Program-made: the position numbers and the translations under genes
Shown here: piece after piece, positions 17,148 through 25,116 of the stretch
How positions within the stretch are numbered: the first letter of the stretch is position 1
Layout of the letters: each line of letters starts with the position of its first letter
The notes under the pieces: model-generated
Database searches by the model: none
The model's input: the letters and a program-made list of their open reading frames with translations, nothing else
Told to the model about the DNA's origin: nothing
Source: Bacteroidota bacterium
GTDB taxonomy: Bacteria > Bacteroidota > Bacteroidia > Bacteroidales > WCHB1-69
Direction of reading: 5' to 3'
DNA length: 64,000 bases
Assembly: GCA_029570835.1 (NCBI GenBank)
Contig: JAKPTX010000140.1
Location: 42,479-106,478, forward strand

Positions 17148-17155
17148 TATCTTTG
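17148..17155 (+). promoter_or_regulatory. -7 element of the mlaD-hydE run
   Basis: TATCTTTG, 23 bases before the mlaD ATG at 17179. Confidence 0.5.
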
Positions 17156-17178
17156 TCGATTAAATTATTCGTGGTTCA

Positions 17179-18156
17179 ATGGAAGAACAAAAGAAAAACA
17201 AAAGAGGTTGGCGTGCTATTTTTCGAAAAAGTAAAAAGGCGATTATGGTGGCTTTAATGGGTATTGCAGCACTTGTAATTTTCTATGCCGGAGCTAATTT
17301 CCTTAAAGGATCTAAATTATTTAGCAGTAATAAAAAGCTATATGCTATTTTTGACAATGCTGCCGGATTGCCTCAGGGAACACCGGTAATGTATAACGGG
17401 TTTAAAATCGGGAAAGTGATGACAGTTTCATTGACTTCCGATATACCCGCACGGGTTTGTGCTGAAATTGCAATCAATGAAAAAATCGATATTCCTAAGG
17501 ATTCCCACTTTGAGTTGAGTACTAAAGATATGCTGGGAGGATTGGTGATTCACTTACGGCTGGGTGAAGCAAAACAACCGGCAAAAAATAAAGATACCTT
17601 ACAATCATTCTTGATTCCGGCGTTTACGGACGGACTGGGTGACATGATGGTTCAACTCAGTTCGATTATGACCTCTGTGGACTCGATTGCATTGGAATTG
17701 AAAGGCATCGTGAGCTCAAAAGAGGGTTCCTCTTCTTTGAAAATCATTTTTGACAATTTGGAAAACTCTACTACTGAATTGAACCAATTGATGAGCCAAA
17801 ACAGAGCCAAATTCGGAAATATTGTGGATAACCTGAATCAGCTGACCACTACATTGAATGAGGAAACGCCTCAACTGCAATCGATTATCGATAATTTTGA
17901 CCAGATCTCCGACGATATCGCCAAAGCGGATGTTGCCAAGGTGATCCTCGAAGCCAATCAAACCATAGAACAACTCTCTTTGATTGTGGAAAAGATTCAA
18001 AAGGGGGAAGGAGATATCGGCAAATTGGTCAACAATGAAGAACTTTACAATAACTTAGCTCTTACTACGGAAAATCTCAATAAACTACTGATCGACATTA
18101 AAGAGAACCCCGACAGATATATTCATGTATCGGTTTTTGGTAAGAAAAAGAAATAA
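17179..18156 (+). CDS. MlaD/MCE-family lipid transport protein
   Basis: Seen: 325 aa; one transmembrane helix (about 21-42), an MCE domain (LYAIFDNAAGLPQGTPVMYNG... , GKVMTVSL, GGLVIHLRLGE), then a long helical, coiled-coil-like tail with many Asn/Gln/Leu heptads (residues about 155-310). Known: MlaD-type proteins form inner-membrane-anchored rings that pass phospholipids across the periplasm together with an MlaE permease and MlaF ATPase, neither of which is here. First gene of a co-directional run reaching hydE. Confidence 0.92.
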   Translation: MEEQKKNKRGWRAIFRKSKKAIMVALMGIAALVIFYAGANFLKGSKLFSSNKKLYAIFDNAAGLPQGTPVMYNGFKIGKVMTVSLTSDIPARVCAEIAINEKIDIPKDSHFELSTKDMLGGLVIHLRLGEAKQPAKNKDTLQSFLIPAFTDGLGDMMVQLSSIMTSVDSIALELKGIVSSKEGSSSLKIIFDNLENSTTELNQLMSQNRAKFGNIVDNLNQLTTTLNEETPQLQSIIDNFDQISDDIAKADVAKVILEANQTIEQLSLIVEKIQKGEGDIGKLVNNEELYNNLALTTENLNKLLIDIKENPDRYIHVSVFGKKKK

Positions 18157-18193
18157 TTTCTTCCATAAATCATCAAAACTATAAAATTGAAGA

Positions 18194-18583
18194 ATGGAAA
18201 TTAGCGGAAAATTGTTAATGAAACTGCCCCTCCAATCCGGAGTGGGGAAAACCGGAAATGCTTGGAAAAAGCAGGAATTTGTAATTGAAACTCAGGAAGC
18301 ATACCCCAAAAAAGTGTGTATTCAACTTTGGGGAGATAAAGTTGACGATCTGGATCCGATTCAAATTGGAGATGTGATTACCGTCTCCATCAATGTTGAA
18401 TCGCGTGAATTTAACGGCAAGTGGTACACCGATGTGAGAGCGTGGAAAATCGAACGTGCCGGTGGTGAAACAGCAGCACCGGGCTACACGCAACCTGAAT
18501 CTGCTCCCTCCTACCCTGAAGATTCCCTTCCCGATGCATCAGGAACCTTTAGTGATGAGTCGTACGACTCTTTACCCTTTTAA
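18194..18583 (+). CDS. DUF3127 OB-fold-like protein
   Basis: Seen: 129 aa beginning MEISGKLLMKLPLQSGVGKTGNAWKK (split: MEISGKLLM / KKQEFVIETQEAYP), with QLWGDKVD and VNVESREFNGKWYTDVRAW-like strands, matching DUF3127, and an acidic, disordered C-terminal tail ending SYDSLPF reminiscent of the single-stranded DNA-binding protein tail that recruits partners. Known: DUF3127 is a Bacteroidota family without assigned role. DNA binding is inference from the OB-like pattern and the acidic hydrophobic tip. Confidence 0.85.
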   Translation: MEISGKLLMKLPLQSGVGKTGNAWKKQEFVIETQEAYPKKVCIQLWGDKVDDLDPIQIGDVITVSINVESREFNGKWYTDVRAWKIERAGGETAAPGYTQPESAPSYPEDSLPDASGTFSDESYDSLPF

Positions 18584-18595
18584 TAAAGTTCGATC

Positions 18596-19396
18596 ATGAG
18601 TCAATATGGAATTGTTAATTTGTCTCTGATCTGCATGAGAGCGGAGCCTTCACACCGAGCGGAACTGGTGAATCAGATGCTTTTTGGAGAGCCCTACGAA
18701 GTGCTGGAAAAAAAGGGGGATTGGCTCAGGGTGAACACCTGTTTCTACCCTTATGAAGGATGGATTGATGCGAATTTATTTGCACCTATGACTGAGAGTG
18801 AGTACCAAGAGTATATGAACTCTCCAAGAGAAGTAGTTACAAATGACACCGAAATTTTCACTGATTTAAGAATCAGGCTTCCTTTTCGAGTTTTCCTGGG
18901 ATCTCAATACCCTAAAAGCAGAGATCCTTTCTTCTATCTTGGAGAAACAAAATATGAATTAACATATCCTTCTTTAGAGAAAAAAAAGAAAGTTCCACCA
19001 CGTCAAACAGTTATTGAAAGCGCATACCTACTCACCAGGGCTCCCTACCTGTGGGGAGGTAAAACCATAGCTGGAATCGATTGCTCCGGATTGGTACAAG
19101 TATGCTTTCAAGCCGCCGGAATTTTACTCCCCCGGGATGCATCCCAACAGGCATTAATTGGAGAATCTATTGACTTTATTGAGGAAGCTCGCGAAGGAGA
19201 TTTGGTTTTCTTTGATAATGAAGAGGGAAAGATTACCCATGTTGGAATCATCTGTGAACTGAACAGAGTTGTTCATGCTTCCGGATTTGTAAAGATAGAG
19301 CGGATTGACCAACATGGAATCTATAGTTATGACTTAAAAAAATACACCCATAAACTGAGAGTTATCAAACGCATCATTCCGGACAAAAAGAAATAA
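18596..19396 (+). CDS. C40 (NlpC/P60) peptidoglycan endopeptidase with SH3-like domain
   Basis: Seen: 266 aa; N-terminal bacterial SH3-like region (VNLSLICMRAEPSHRAELV, GWIDANLF), then a C40 domain with Cys163 in AGIDCSGLV, His215 in THVGII and His227 in VVHASG. Known: such enzymes cut between D-Glu and diamino acid in peptide stems. No signal peptide is visible, so it may be cytosolic and act on recycled muropeptides (inference). 12 bases after DUF3127, 4 bases before the GNAT gene. Confidence 0.92.
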   Translation: MSQYGIVNLSLICMRAEPSHRAELVNQMLFGEPYEVLEKKGDWLRVNTCFYPYEGWIDANLFAPMTESEYQEYMNSPREVVTNDTEIFTDLRIRLPFRVFLGSQYPKSRDPFFYLGETKYELTYPSLEKKKKVPPRQTVIESAYLLTRAPYLWGGKTIAGIDCSGLVQVCFQAAGILLPRDASQQALIGESIDFIEEAREGDLVFFDNEEGKITHVGIICELNRVVHASGFVKIERIDQHGIYSYDLKKYTHKLRVIKRIIPDKKK

Positions 19397-19400
19397 GATT

Positions 19401-19952
19401 ATGTTTATTCGTGGAGAGAAATTGTGTTTGCGTGCCTTGGAACCTACTGATGTAGAGCTGCTTTACCGATGGGAGAATGATCCTGCAATCTGGAAAATCA
19501 GTCAGACACAAAAACCTTTTTCGCACTATACCTTGCAAATGTTTGTGGAAGCCTCCATAGAGGATCTGAATAAAACCGGTCAACTTCGCTTGATGGTGGA
19601 TTTGCTACCGGAAGAAGCAGACCAAATACCTCAAACTATCGGCATTGTGGATATTTTTGAGTATGACCCCTTTCATCAAAAAGCAGGTTTGGGAATCTTA
19701 ATCCATCAGGATTACAGGGGAAATCAATATGCCCATGAGCTGCTGGAACTTACTTTAGAGTACCTGTTTTCCACCTTGCTTCTTCATCAGGTTTACTGTA
19801 ATATTCAGGAGAATAACGAGATTAGCCTCAACCTGTTCAAAAAACATGGTTTTCAAATTGTAGGACTACAAAAGGATTGGATTAGAACGGCTCAAGGATT
19901 TCAAAACGTTTATTTGTTACAATTAATCAATGAAAAAGAAAAAACACAATAG
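19401..19952 (+). CDS. GNAT-family N-acetyltransferase (RimJ/RimL-like)
   Basis: Seen: 183 aa with the GNAT order: RLRALEP-like start (LCLRALEPTDVELLYRW), the acetyl-CoA loop HQDYRGNQYAHELL, and FKKHGFQIVGLQKDW near the C-terminus. Acceptor unknown: ribosomal proteins, amino sugars or spermidine are all acted on by relatives. The 3' end overlaps mltG by 23 bases, implying coupled translation. Confidence 0.88.
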   Translation: MFIRGEKLCLRALEPTDVELLYRWENDPAIWKISQTQKPFSHYTLQMFVEASIEDLNKTGQLRLMVDLLPEEADQIPQTIGIVDIFEYDPFHQKAGLGILIHQDYRGNQYAHELLELTLEYLFSTLLLHQVYCNIQENNEISLNLFKKHGFQIVGLQKDWIRTAQGFQNVYLLQLINEKEKTQ

Positions 19953-20970
19953 AAAGTTATGGATTGGGATTGTTGTTGGAGTGCTTCTTTTGGGAATTTT
20001 AGGGCTCTTTATGCTCTATCAAATCCTTTTTGCACCCAACGGAAAGCAACTTTCAGAACCTATCCATATTACTAAAAATACTGATTATCAGGGAGTTGTT
20101 AAGCAAATCACTGAACTAGGAGCAGTCAAAAATATCAACACCTTCAATATTGTAGCCCGCCTGCTTAAATATGACCTACATGTCAAAAAGGGTAAATATC
20201 ATTTTGAAGAGGGAGAATCCAACCTGGATATGGTTCGCAAACTGCGAAGAGGACAACATTATCCTATTAATTTTACTTTTAACAATGTTCGGACTAAAGA
20301 GCAGTTAATCGAAAAAATTGGGGACAAATTTTTGTTTGATGTTCAGGATTTTGCGCAACTACTTCAGGATCAAGATTTTCTACAAAACTACGGCTGCGAT
20401 ACACTTACCGTTTTGACCCTGTTTCTTCCCGATACTTACGAGTTTTTCTACGACCTGGAAGCGGAAGAGTTTTTCGATCGCATTTACCGTTTATATCGCG
20501 AATTCTGGACTCCTTCCCGGAAAGAAAGAGCCGCAGAACTCAATCTGACCCCTCAGGAAGTCTCTATCCTGGCTTCCATTGTGGAAGAGGAGAACCACAG
20601 AGAGAAAGAGAAAGGATTGATTGCCGGATTGTATATCAACCGACTTCAAAAAGGGATGAAACTGCAAGCGGATCCCACTGTAAAGTTTGCTTTGGGTGAT
20701 TTTTCCATTAAGAGAATCTTGCACAGAGACTTAGAAGTTGAATCTCCATACAATACTTACCTCCACTTCGGGTTACCTCCCGGACCGCTACGTATTCCGG
20801 AGAAATCGACCTTAGATTCCGTCTTGTATCACCAAGCACATCCATATTTATTCATGTGTGCCAAGGATGATTTGTCCGGTTATCACAACTTTGCCAGAAC
20901 GGATCGGGAACATCAAAACAATGCTGCCAAATACCATCGGGCGTTAAATCGTCTAAAACAGAGACCATGA
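19930..20970 (+). CDS. mltG: Endolytic murein transglycosylase MltG
   Basis: Cuts nascent glycan strands at the cytoplasmic membrane, setting their length. Seen: 346 aa; one N-terminal membrane helix (about 10-33), a LysM-like region, and the YceG catalytic domain with ILASIVEEEN (Glu219 aligns with the known catalytic Glu of MltG) and LQADPTVKFALG, HFGLPPGPLRIP. Stop overlaps the hydE start (ATGA at 20967). Confidence 0.93.
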   Translation: MKKKKHNRKLWIGIVVGVLLLGILGLFMLYQILFAPNGKQLSEPIHITKNTDYQGVVKQITELGAVKNINTFNIVARLLKYDLHVKKGKYHFEEGESNLDMVRKLRRGQHYPINFTFNNVRTKEQLIEKIGDKFLFDVQDFAQLLQDQDFLQNYGCDTLTVLTLFLPDTYEFFYDLEAEEFFDRIYRLYREFWTPSRKERAAELNLTPQEVSILASIVEEENHREKEKGLIAGLYINRLQKGMKLQADPTVKFALGDFSIKRILHRDLEVESPYNTYLHFGLPPGPLRIPEKSTLDSVLYHQAHPYLFMCAKDDLSGYHNFARTDREHQNNAAKYHRALNRLKQRP

Positions 20971-22013
20971 GAGAGATTATTGACAAATTAGCTTCGGAAC
21001 GCCGGCTGACAAAACAGGAGTGGGTTGCTGTTATTGAGAATAGGACTCCCGAGTTGGCTGAATATCTGTTTAAAAAAGCACGTCAGGAGCAAGCTAAACA
21101 CTATGGCAATGAGATCTTTATACGGGGATTAATCGAGTTTACGAACTATTGCCGTAACAACTGCTTCTACTGCGGAATCAGAGCAGGTAACCGAAATATA
21201 GAGCGCTACCGCTTAACCAAAGAGGAGATTCTGGAGTGTTGTGAACTGGGAGATCAGATCGGATTCAGGACTTTTGTGCTTCAGGGTGGAGAGGATATGC
21301 ATTTCACTACTGACGAGATGCTGGATATCATCACCAATATCAAGAAGCGTTACCCTGAGCATGCCCTCACACTTTCTGTAGGAGAACGGGATTATGATAC
21401 TTACCTGGCCTTCTTCAATGCCGGTGCGGATCGTTATTTATTGCGCCATGAAACAGCCAATAAGGAACATTATGATTCACTCCATCCCAAAGCATTATCT
21501 CACGCCAGAAGAAGGGAGTGTTTGAGTTATTTGAAAAAGATCGGATATGAGACCGGAACCGGGTTTATGGTTGGTTCTCCGGGACAAACAGCGGAGCATT
21601 TAGCTGAAGATATGCTCTTTATCACTGATTTTGATCCTGATATGATTGGGATTGGCCCTTTTCTTCCTCACCATGATACGCCTTTTGCTCATGAAAAAGC
21701 GGGCACCGTGGAGCTCACGCTGTACATGATCGGGTTGATTCGTTTGCTTATTCCTTCTGTGCTGCTCCCTGCCACAACGGCTCTCGGCAGTGCCGAAGAG
21801 GCAGGAAGAAGCCAAGCAGTCTTAGCAGGCGCTAACGTGATTATGCCTAACCTCTCCCCCCTTAATGTTAGAAAAAAATATCTTTTATACGATAATAAAA
21901 TCTCAACCGGTGTAGAAACCGCCGAAGGGATCACACAGTTGGCTGAAGATATGGAAAAAATCGGCTATAAATTGGTTTTTTCCAGAGGAGATCGTAATAA
22001 ATCAGATATCTAA
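20967..22013 (+). CDS. hydE: [FeFe]-hydrogenase H-cluster radical SAM maturase HydE
   Basis: Radical SAM enzyme needed to build the diiron subcluster of [FeFe]-hydrogenase. Seen: 348 aa; the radical-SAM Cys motif CRNNCFYC (Cys62, Cys66, Cys69), followed by CGIRAGN and LQGGEDMHFT, matching HydE rather than the biotin synthase relatives; C-terminal PNLSPLNVRKKYLLYDNK also fits. Known partners HydF and HydG and the hydrogenase itself are not in this window. It is coupled to mltG by an ATGA overlap and overlaps the convergent OmpA-family gene by 12 bases. Confidence 0.92.
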   Translation: MREIIDKLASERRLTKQEWVAVIENRTPELAEYLFKKARQEQAKHYGNEIFIRGLIEFTNYCRNNCFYCGIRAGNRNIERYRLTKEEILECCELGDQIGFRTFVLQGGEDMHFTTDEMLDIITNIKKRYPEHALTLSVGERDYDTYLAFFNAGADRYLLRHETANKEHYDSLHPKALSHARRRECLSYLKKIGYETGTGFMVGSPGQTAEHLAEDMLFITDFDPDMIGIGPFLPHHDTPFAHEKAGTVELTLYMIGLIRLLIPSVLLPATTALGSAEEAGRSQAVLAGANVIMPNLSPLNVRKKYLLYDNKISTGVETAEGITQLAEDMEKIGYKLVFSRGDRNKSDI

Positions 22014-24140
22014 AACCACAAAAACAGTTCTTCTGTTTTTTGCTTTGCCTTCCTCTGTAGTATTAGGAGCAATTGGCTGGGAAGCCCCATATCCTTTGTA
22101 TGAAAGTCGATGAGCATCTATCCCTTGATCTATCAAAAACTGGTACACTGCACGGGCCCGGTTCTCAGACAGGACCTGATTATCTTTATCACGACCCACA
22201 TTGTCGGTATGTCCCTGTAACTCAACCCTCACAGTAGGGTTCTCTTTCAAAAACTCTGCAAACAGAATGATCAACTTTTTAGTTTGCTCTACTAACTGGT
22301 AAGAATTTGTAGCAAAGTATATATCACGCAGGTCAAACGACTTCCCTACCTCCACTTTTTTTACCTCTGCTTCCGTTTTAATTACGTTTCCTTTAGGCAA
22401 ATTAGGAACCACCACACGGGTGTCAAAAGCAAATCCCTCTTTTTTTACATTCACAATGATCGGTTTAGGATCATAAGCATCAACCTCCGTTACCACTGCA
22501 TATTTTTTAGTATTCTCATTCACAGTAGTCTTGGCTACCACGTTGAGATTCGTATCTCTAATTTCTACGGTAATGTCTGAGTAATCCTCTACATCCGACT
22601 CTACCTCCCCTTTAATCAGCACAACCGACTTAGGTCGCGCCTCCTCATAGAGTTCAAACTGATACACGTTCCAATCCTGAGACTCCATATTATTGGAAGA
22701 AAAATAGGCTGTAGTTCCATCCAAGCTCACAAAAAAGTCCACCTCATTCAAAGGTGTATTAATCGGATATCCAATATTGATCGGCTTGGTCCACGCTCCG
22801 GTATTGGGATCCATTTTTGAATAAAAGACATCTTGTCCTCCAATTCCCAAGTGCAAACCCGGAAGATCGACTCTTTTTGCTGTTTTTCCGGTTTCATCCA
22901 CTTCAACTGCAACCCCGTCAGAAGAAAAATAGAGCGTTTTGCTATCGGAGTGCAAAAACGGAGATCTTTCATTCCCTTTGGTATTGATTACAGGTCCCAA
23001 ATTCTTTGCTCTATTCCAGGAACCATCCTCATTCCTTTCGGCACGCCAGATATCGGATCCACCATACCCTCCCCTTCTATCACTGGCAAAGTACAAGGTT
23101 TTCCCATCGGAACTCAATGAAGGTTGCGATTCCCAGGAATCGGGATTATTAATATTAGGTCCCATATTCGCCGGCATAGTCCACTCACCATCAATCAGAT
23201 AGGAGATATAGAGATCCCAGTTGGGATAATAGTTTGGGCCAATACTACCATCCGTCAATCTGGCAAAAATGAGGATATCATTAGTCAAATTTAGTGTCGG
23301 ACTTCCCTCTCCTTTTGAGTCATTAAAAGGCCATGCAAGGGGTTCACCGACATTGAAAGTGCCATCCGCTCTTTTAGTCGCATAAGAAAAGAACTCCTTA
23401 TCCTCTTTCACAGACCCCGCAAAAGGACTACTTTTCTTATCTATCGGCATTCTGCGGGTGAAATAGATCAGCTCTCCATCCGCCGTAATGGATGCCAGAT
23501 ACTCATCATGTTGTGTAGAGATATGAGCCACCGGTTGGGGGTCAAAAGCTCTGGGTTGATCAAAAATTTCTTTGTTAAATTTCGATTTTCTTAAGATAAA
23601 CTTCGCTTCATCCAGATGCGCATCATTAGAAAAGAGGTCCGGATTATCAACTACCTCTTTCGCAAAGATAATTGCATCATCATAATGTCCGGAAAAGAAA
23701 GCAACCCGGGCAGCAAACAGATTCGCCATCGGTTTATAGTGCGGACAAACCGCATGCAATCTCTTGAAAGCACTCAATGCTTCCTTAAAGTCCTTATGGT
23801 CGACAGGTCGATTAAACTCAACCCGGGACAAATTAGAGTAGAAAAAGAGGGCATATCTGTAGTTCACCTCTAAAATATTGGGATCCTCTTCCATCAATTC
23901 CCGGTAGATCTCCAGTCCTTGACGTTGGGTATTCCCTTTAGTCATCAGATCTTTTGCCTTTTTGATCTGCCTTTCAACCCTTTTATCCAATTTTTGTTCA
24001 CAAGGATCACCTTCCGGATCATCTTGTGCTGATAATGAGGGAGTTAAAAATACAAAAAGAAGAAAACACAAGAGAATCCATAGAGAAAATCTCCCTCTGT
24101 TTTTGTTCATCACTCTTTGATCCACCTGTTCTCCTCTCAT
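22002..24140 (-). CDS. TPR-PD40-OmpA family protein, PorE-like
   Basis: Seen: 712 aa with signal peptide (SLWILLCFLLFVFLTPSLSA), a TPR-like helical region (about 45-190), WD40-like PD40 propeller blades (ITADGELIYFTRR, LSSDGKTLYFASDRRGGYG, HSDSKTLYFSSDG, VSLDGTTAYFSS), a small carboxypeptidase-regulatory-like domain near 520-590 and a C-terminal OmpA peptidoglycan-binding domain (ELQGHTDNVGRDKDNQVLS, NRRTVFVVL). Known: TPR-WD40-CRD-OmpA is the layout of PorE, a cell-wall-linked part of the type IX secretion system; the assignment is by architecture only. Start at 24140 overlaps the previous stop (ATGA); an ATG at 24110 nearer the signal peptide is equally possible. Confidence 0.88.
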   Translation of the reverse strand: MRGEQVDQRVMNKNRGRFSLWILLCFLLFVFLTPSLSAQDDPEGDPCEQKLDKRVERQIKKAKDLMTKGNTQRQGLEIYRELMEEDPNILEVNYRYALFFYSNLSRVEFNRPVDHKDFKEALSAFKRLHAVCPHYKPMANLFAARVAFFSGHYDDAIIFAKEVVDNPDLFSNDAHLDEAKFILRKSKFNKEIFDQPRAFDPQPVAHISTQHDEYLASITADGELIYFTRRMPIDKKSSPFAGSVKEDKEFFSYATKRADGTFNVGEPLAWPFNDSKGEGSPTLNLTNDILIFARLTDGSIGPNYYPNWDLYISYLIDGEWTMPANMGPNINNPDSWESQPSLSSDGKTLYFASDRRGGYGGSDIWRAERNEDGSWNRAKNLGPVINTKGNERSPFLHSDSKTLYFSSDGVAVEVDETGKTAKRVDLPGLHLGIGGQDVFYSKMDPNTGAWTKPINIGYPINTPLNEVDFFVSLDGTTAYFSSNNMESQDWNVYQFELYEEARPKSVVLIKGEVESDVEDYSDITVEIRDTNLNVVAKTTVNENTKKYAVVTEVDAYDPKPIIVNVKKEGFAFDTRVVVPNLPKGNVIKTEAEVKKVEVGKSFDLRDIYFATNSYQLVEQTKKLIILFAEFLKENPTVRVELQGHTDNVGRDKDNQVLSENRARAVYQFLIDQGIDAHRLSYKGYGASQPIAPNTTEEGKAKNRRTVFVVLDI

Positions 24141-25111
24141 CTTTTTCTATTTTGTTCTATCAATAAAAAATCAAGCACAACCATAGCTGCCATCGCCTCG
24201 ACCACAACCAAGACGCGGGGAGCTACACATATATCATTTCGTTTATTTCCCGAAAAGGTTACAACATTTCCATCAAAATCGATACTTTTTTGTTCTTTTT
24301 GAATGGTTGGAATCGGTTTGAAGGCTACAGCAAAGTACACATCCTGTCCATTTGAGATGCCTGCCTGCACTCCCCCATCATGATTTGAATTGAACGAAAA
24401 ATCCGGATTTTGCGTGTCATTATATTCAGAACCAAGCATTTGCGCGGCATGGAACCCTTCGCCAATCTCAAATCCCTTCGCTCCGTTAATCGACAACATG
24501 GCATAAGCGAGTCTGGCATCCAGTTTATCATATATCGGCTCTCCCAATCCGGGCGGCAAATTCCTGATCACCCCTCTCACCACTGCCCCCATCGTATCAT
24601 CCTGCAAGCTATCTTTTTCCAATTGCCGCATTTTCTCTATTGTACGTTCATCCACAGACGATTGAAACTCAACACCATACGGCTTCAACACCTGCTTTGC
24701 AATTGCCCCTGCCACCACTCTGCACGCCGTCTGCCGGGCTGAAGCCCTGCCAATGCCACTATTATCTTGAATCCCATACTTCATCTTGTAAGTATAAGAC
24801 GCATGCGAAGGTTTCAGTACATGCAACAACGCCTGATTAGGCTGCACATCCCGATTATAAATCTTAAAACGAATCGCTTCGCCCGTTGTAATTCCTTCCT
24901 CAATACCGCTTTCTATCTCTATTTGATCTTTTTCTTCTCTTTTTGTAGAAAAAAAATCTTGGGGGGAGGGAGCCCGTCGGGTCATTTCAGCTTGTAACTC
25001 TGCTATACTTATTTCAACCCCCTTAGGTACACCCGTGATGGTGCCCCCGATAAAGGGATCGTAAGTTCCGCCATAATCACACAGTTGAAAAAAGGTCCCG
25101 AAACAATCCAT
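24137..25111 (-). CDS. aroC: Chorismate synthase homologue with altered active-site motif
   Basis: Chorismate synthase converts EPSP to chorismate with reduced FMN, the last step of the shikimate pathway. Seen: 324 aa with recognisable family segments: GIEEGITTGEAIRF, KPSHASYTYKMKYGIQD, GRASARQTACRVVAGAIAK, NGAKGFEIGEGFHAAQMLGSE split over 215-235, SNHDGGVQAGIS, CVAPRVLVVVEAMAA. Odd: the nearly invariant FGESHG near the N-terminus reads YGGTYD here (Tyr17 where His is expected), the RSxDY stretch and the GRHDPC stretch (here KRNDIC) are also changed, and the protein is shorter than the usual ~355 aa. It may be a divergent enzyme or a repurposed paralogue. Contains a CCCCCC/TTTTTTTT stretch like the local repeats (about 24950-24970). 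Confidence 0.82.
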   Translation of the reverse strand: MDCFGTFFQLCDYGGTYDPFIGGTITGVPKGVEISIAELQAEMTRRAPSPQDFFSTKREEKDQIEIESGIEEGITTGEAIRFKIYNRDVQPNQALLHVLKPSHASYTYKMKYGIQDNSGIGRASARQTACRVVAGAIAKQVLKPYGVEFQSSVDERTIEKMRQLEKDSLQDDTMGAVVRGVIRNLPPGLGEPIYDKLDARLAYAMLSINGAKGFEIGEGFHAAQMLGSEYNDTQNPDFSFNSNHDGGVQAGISNGQDVYFAVAFKPIPTIQKEQKSIDFDGNVVTFSGNKRNDICVAPRVLVVVEAMAAMVVLDFLLIEQNRKR

Positions 25112-25116
25112 AATCT

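Larger units (their letters stand above)
16481..17178. repeat. Repeat-filled intergenic region with heptad tracts and a REP
   Basis: No gene seen. It holds tandem 7-base units (GGCGGAA x3 at 16576-16596, ATTTCGG x3 just after, CGTAATT x2 near 16697, CCGCCTT units near 16722, GGCGAAA x2 near 17095), one REP palindrome (16645-16668) and a MITE-like element with long imperfect terminal inverted repeats (16751-17062). Short open frames here are chance readings of repeats. Confidence 0.8.
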
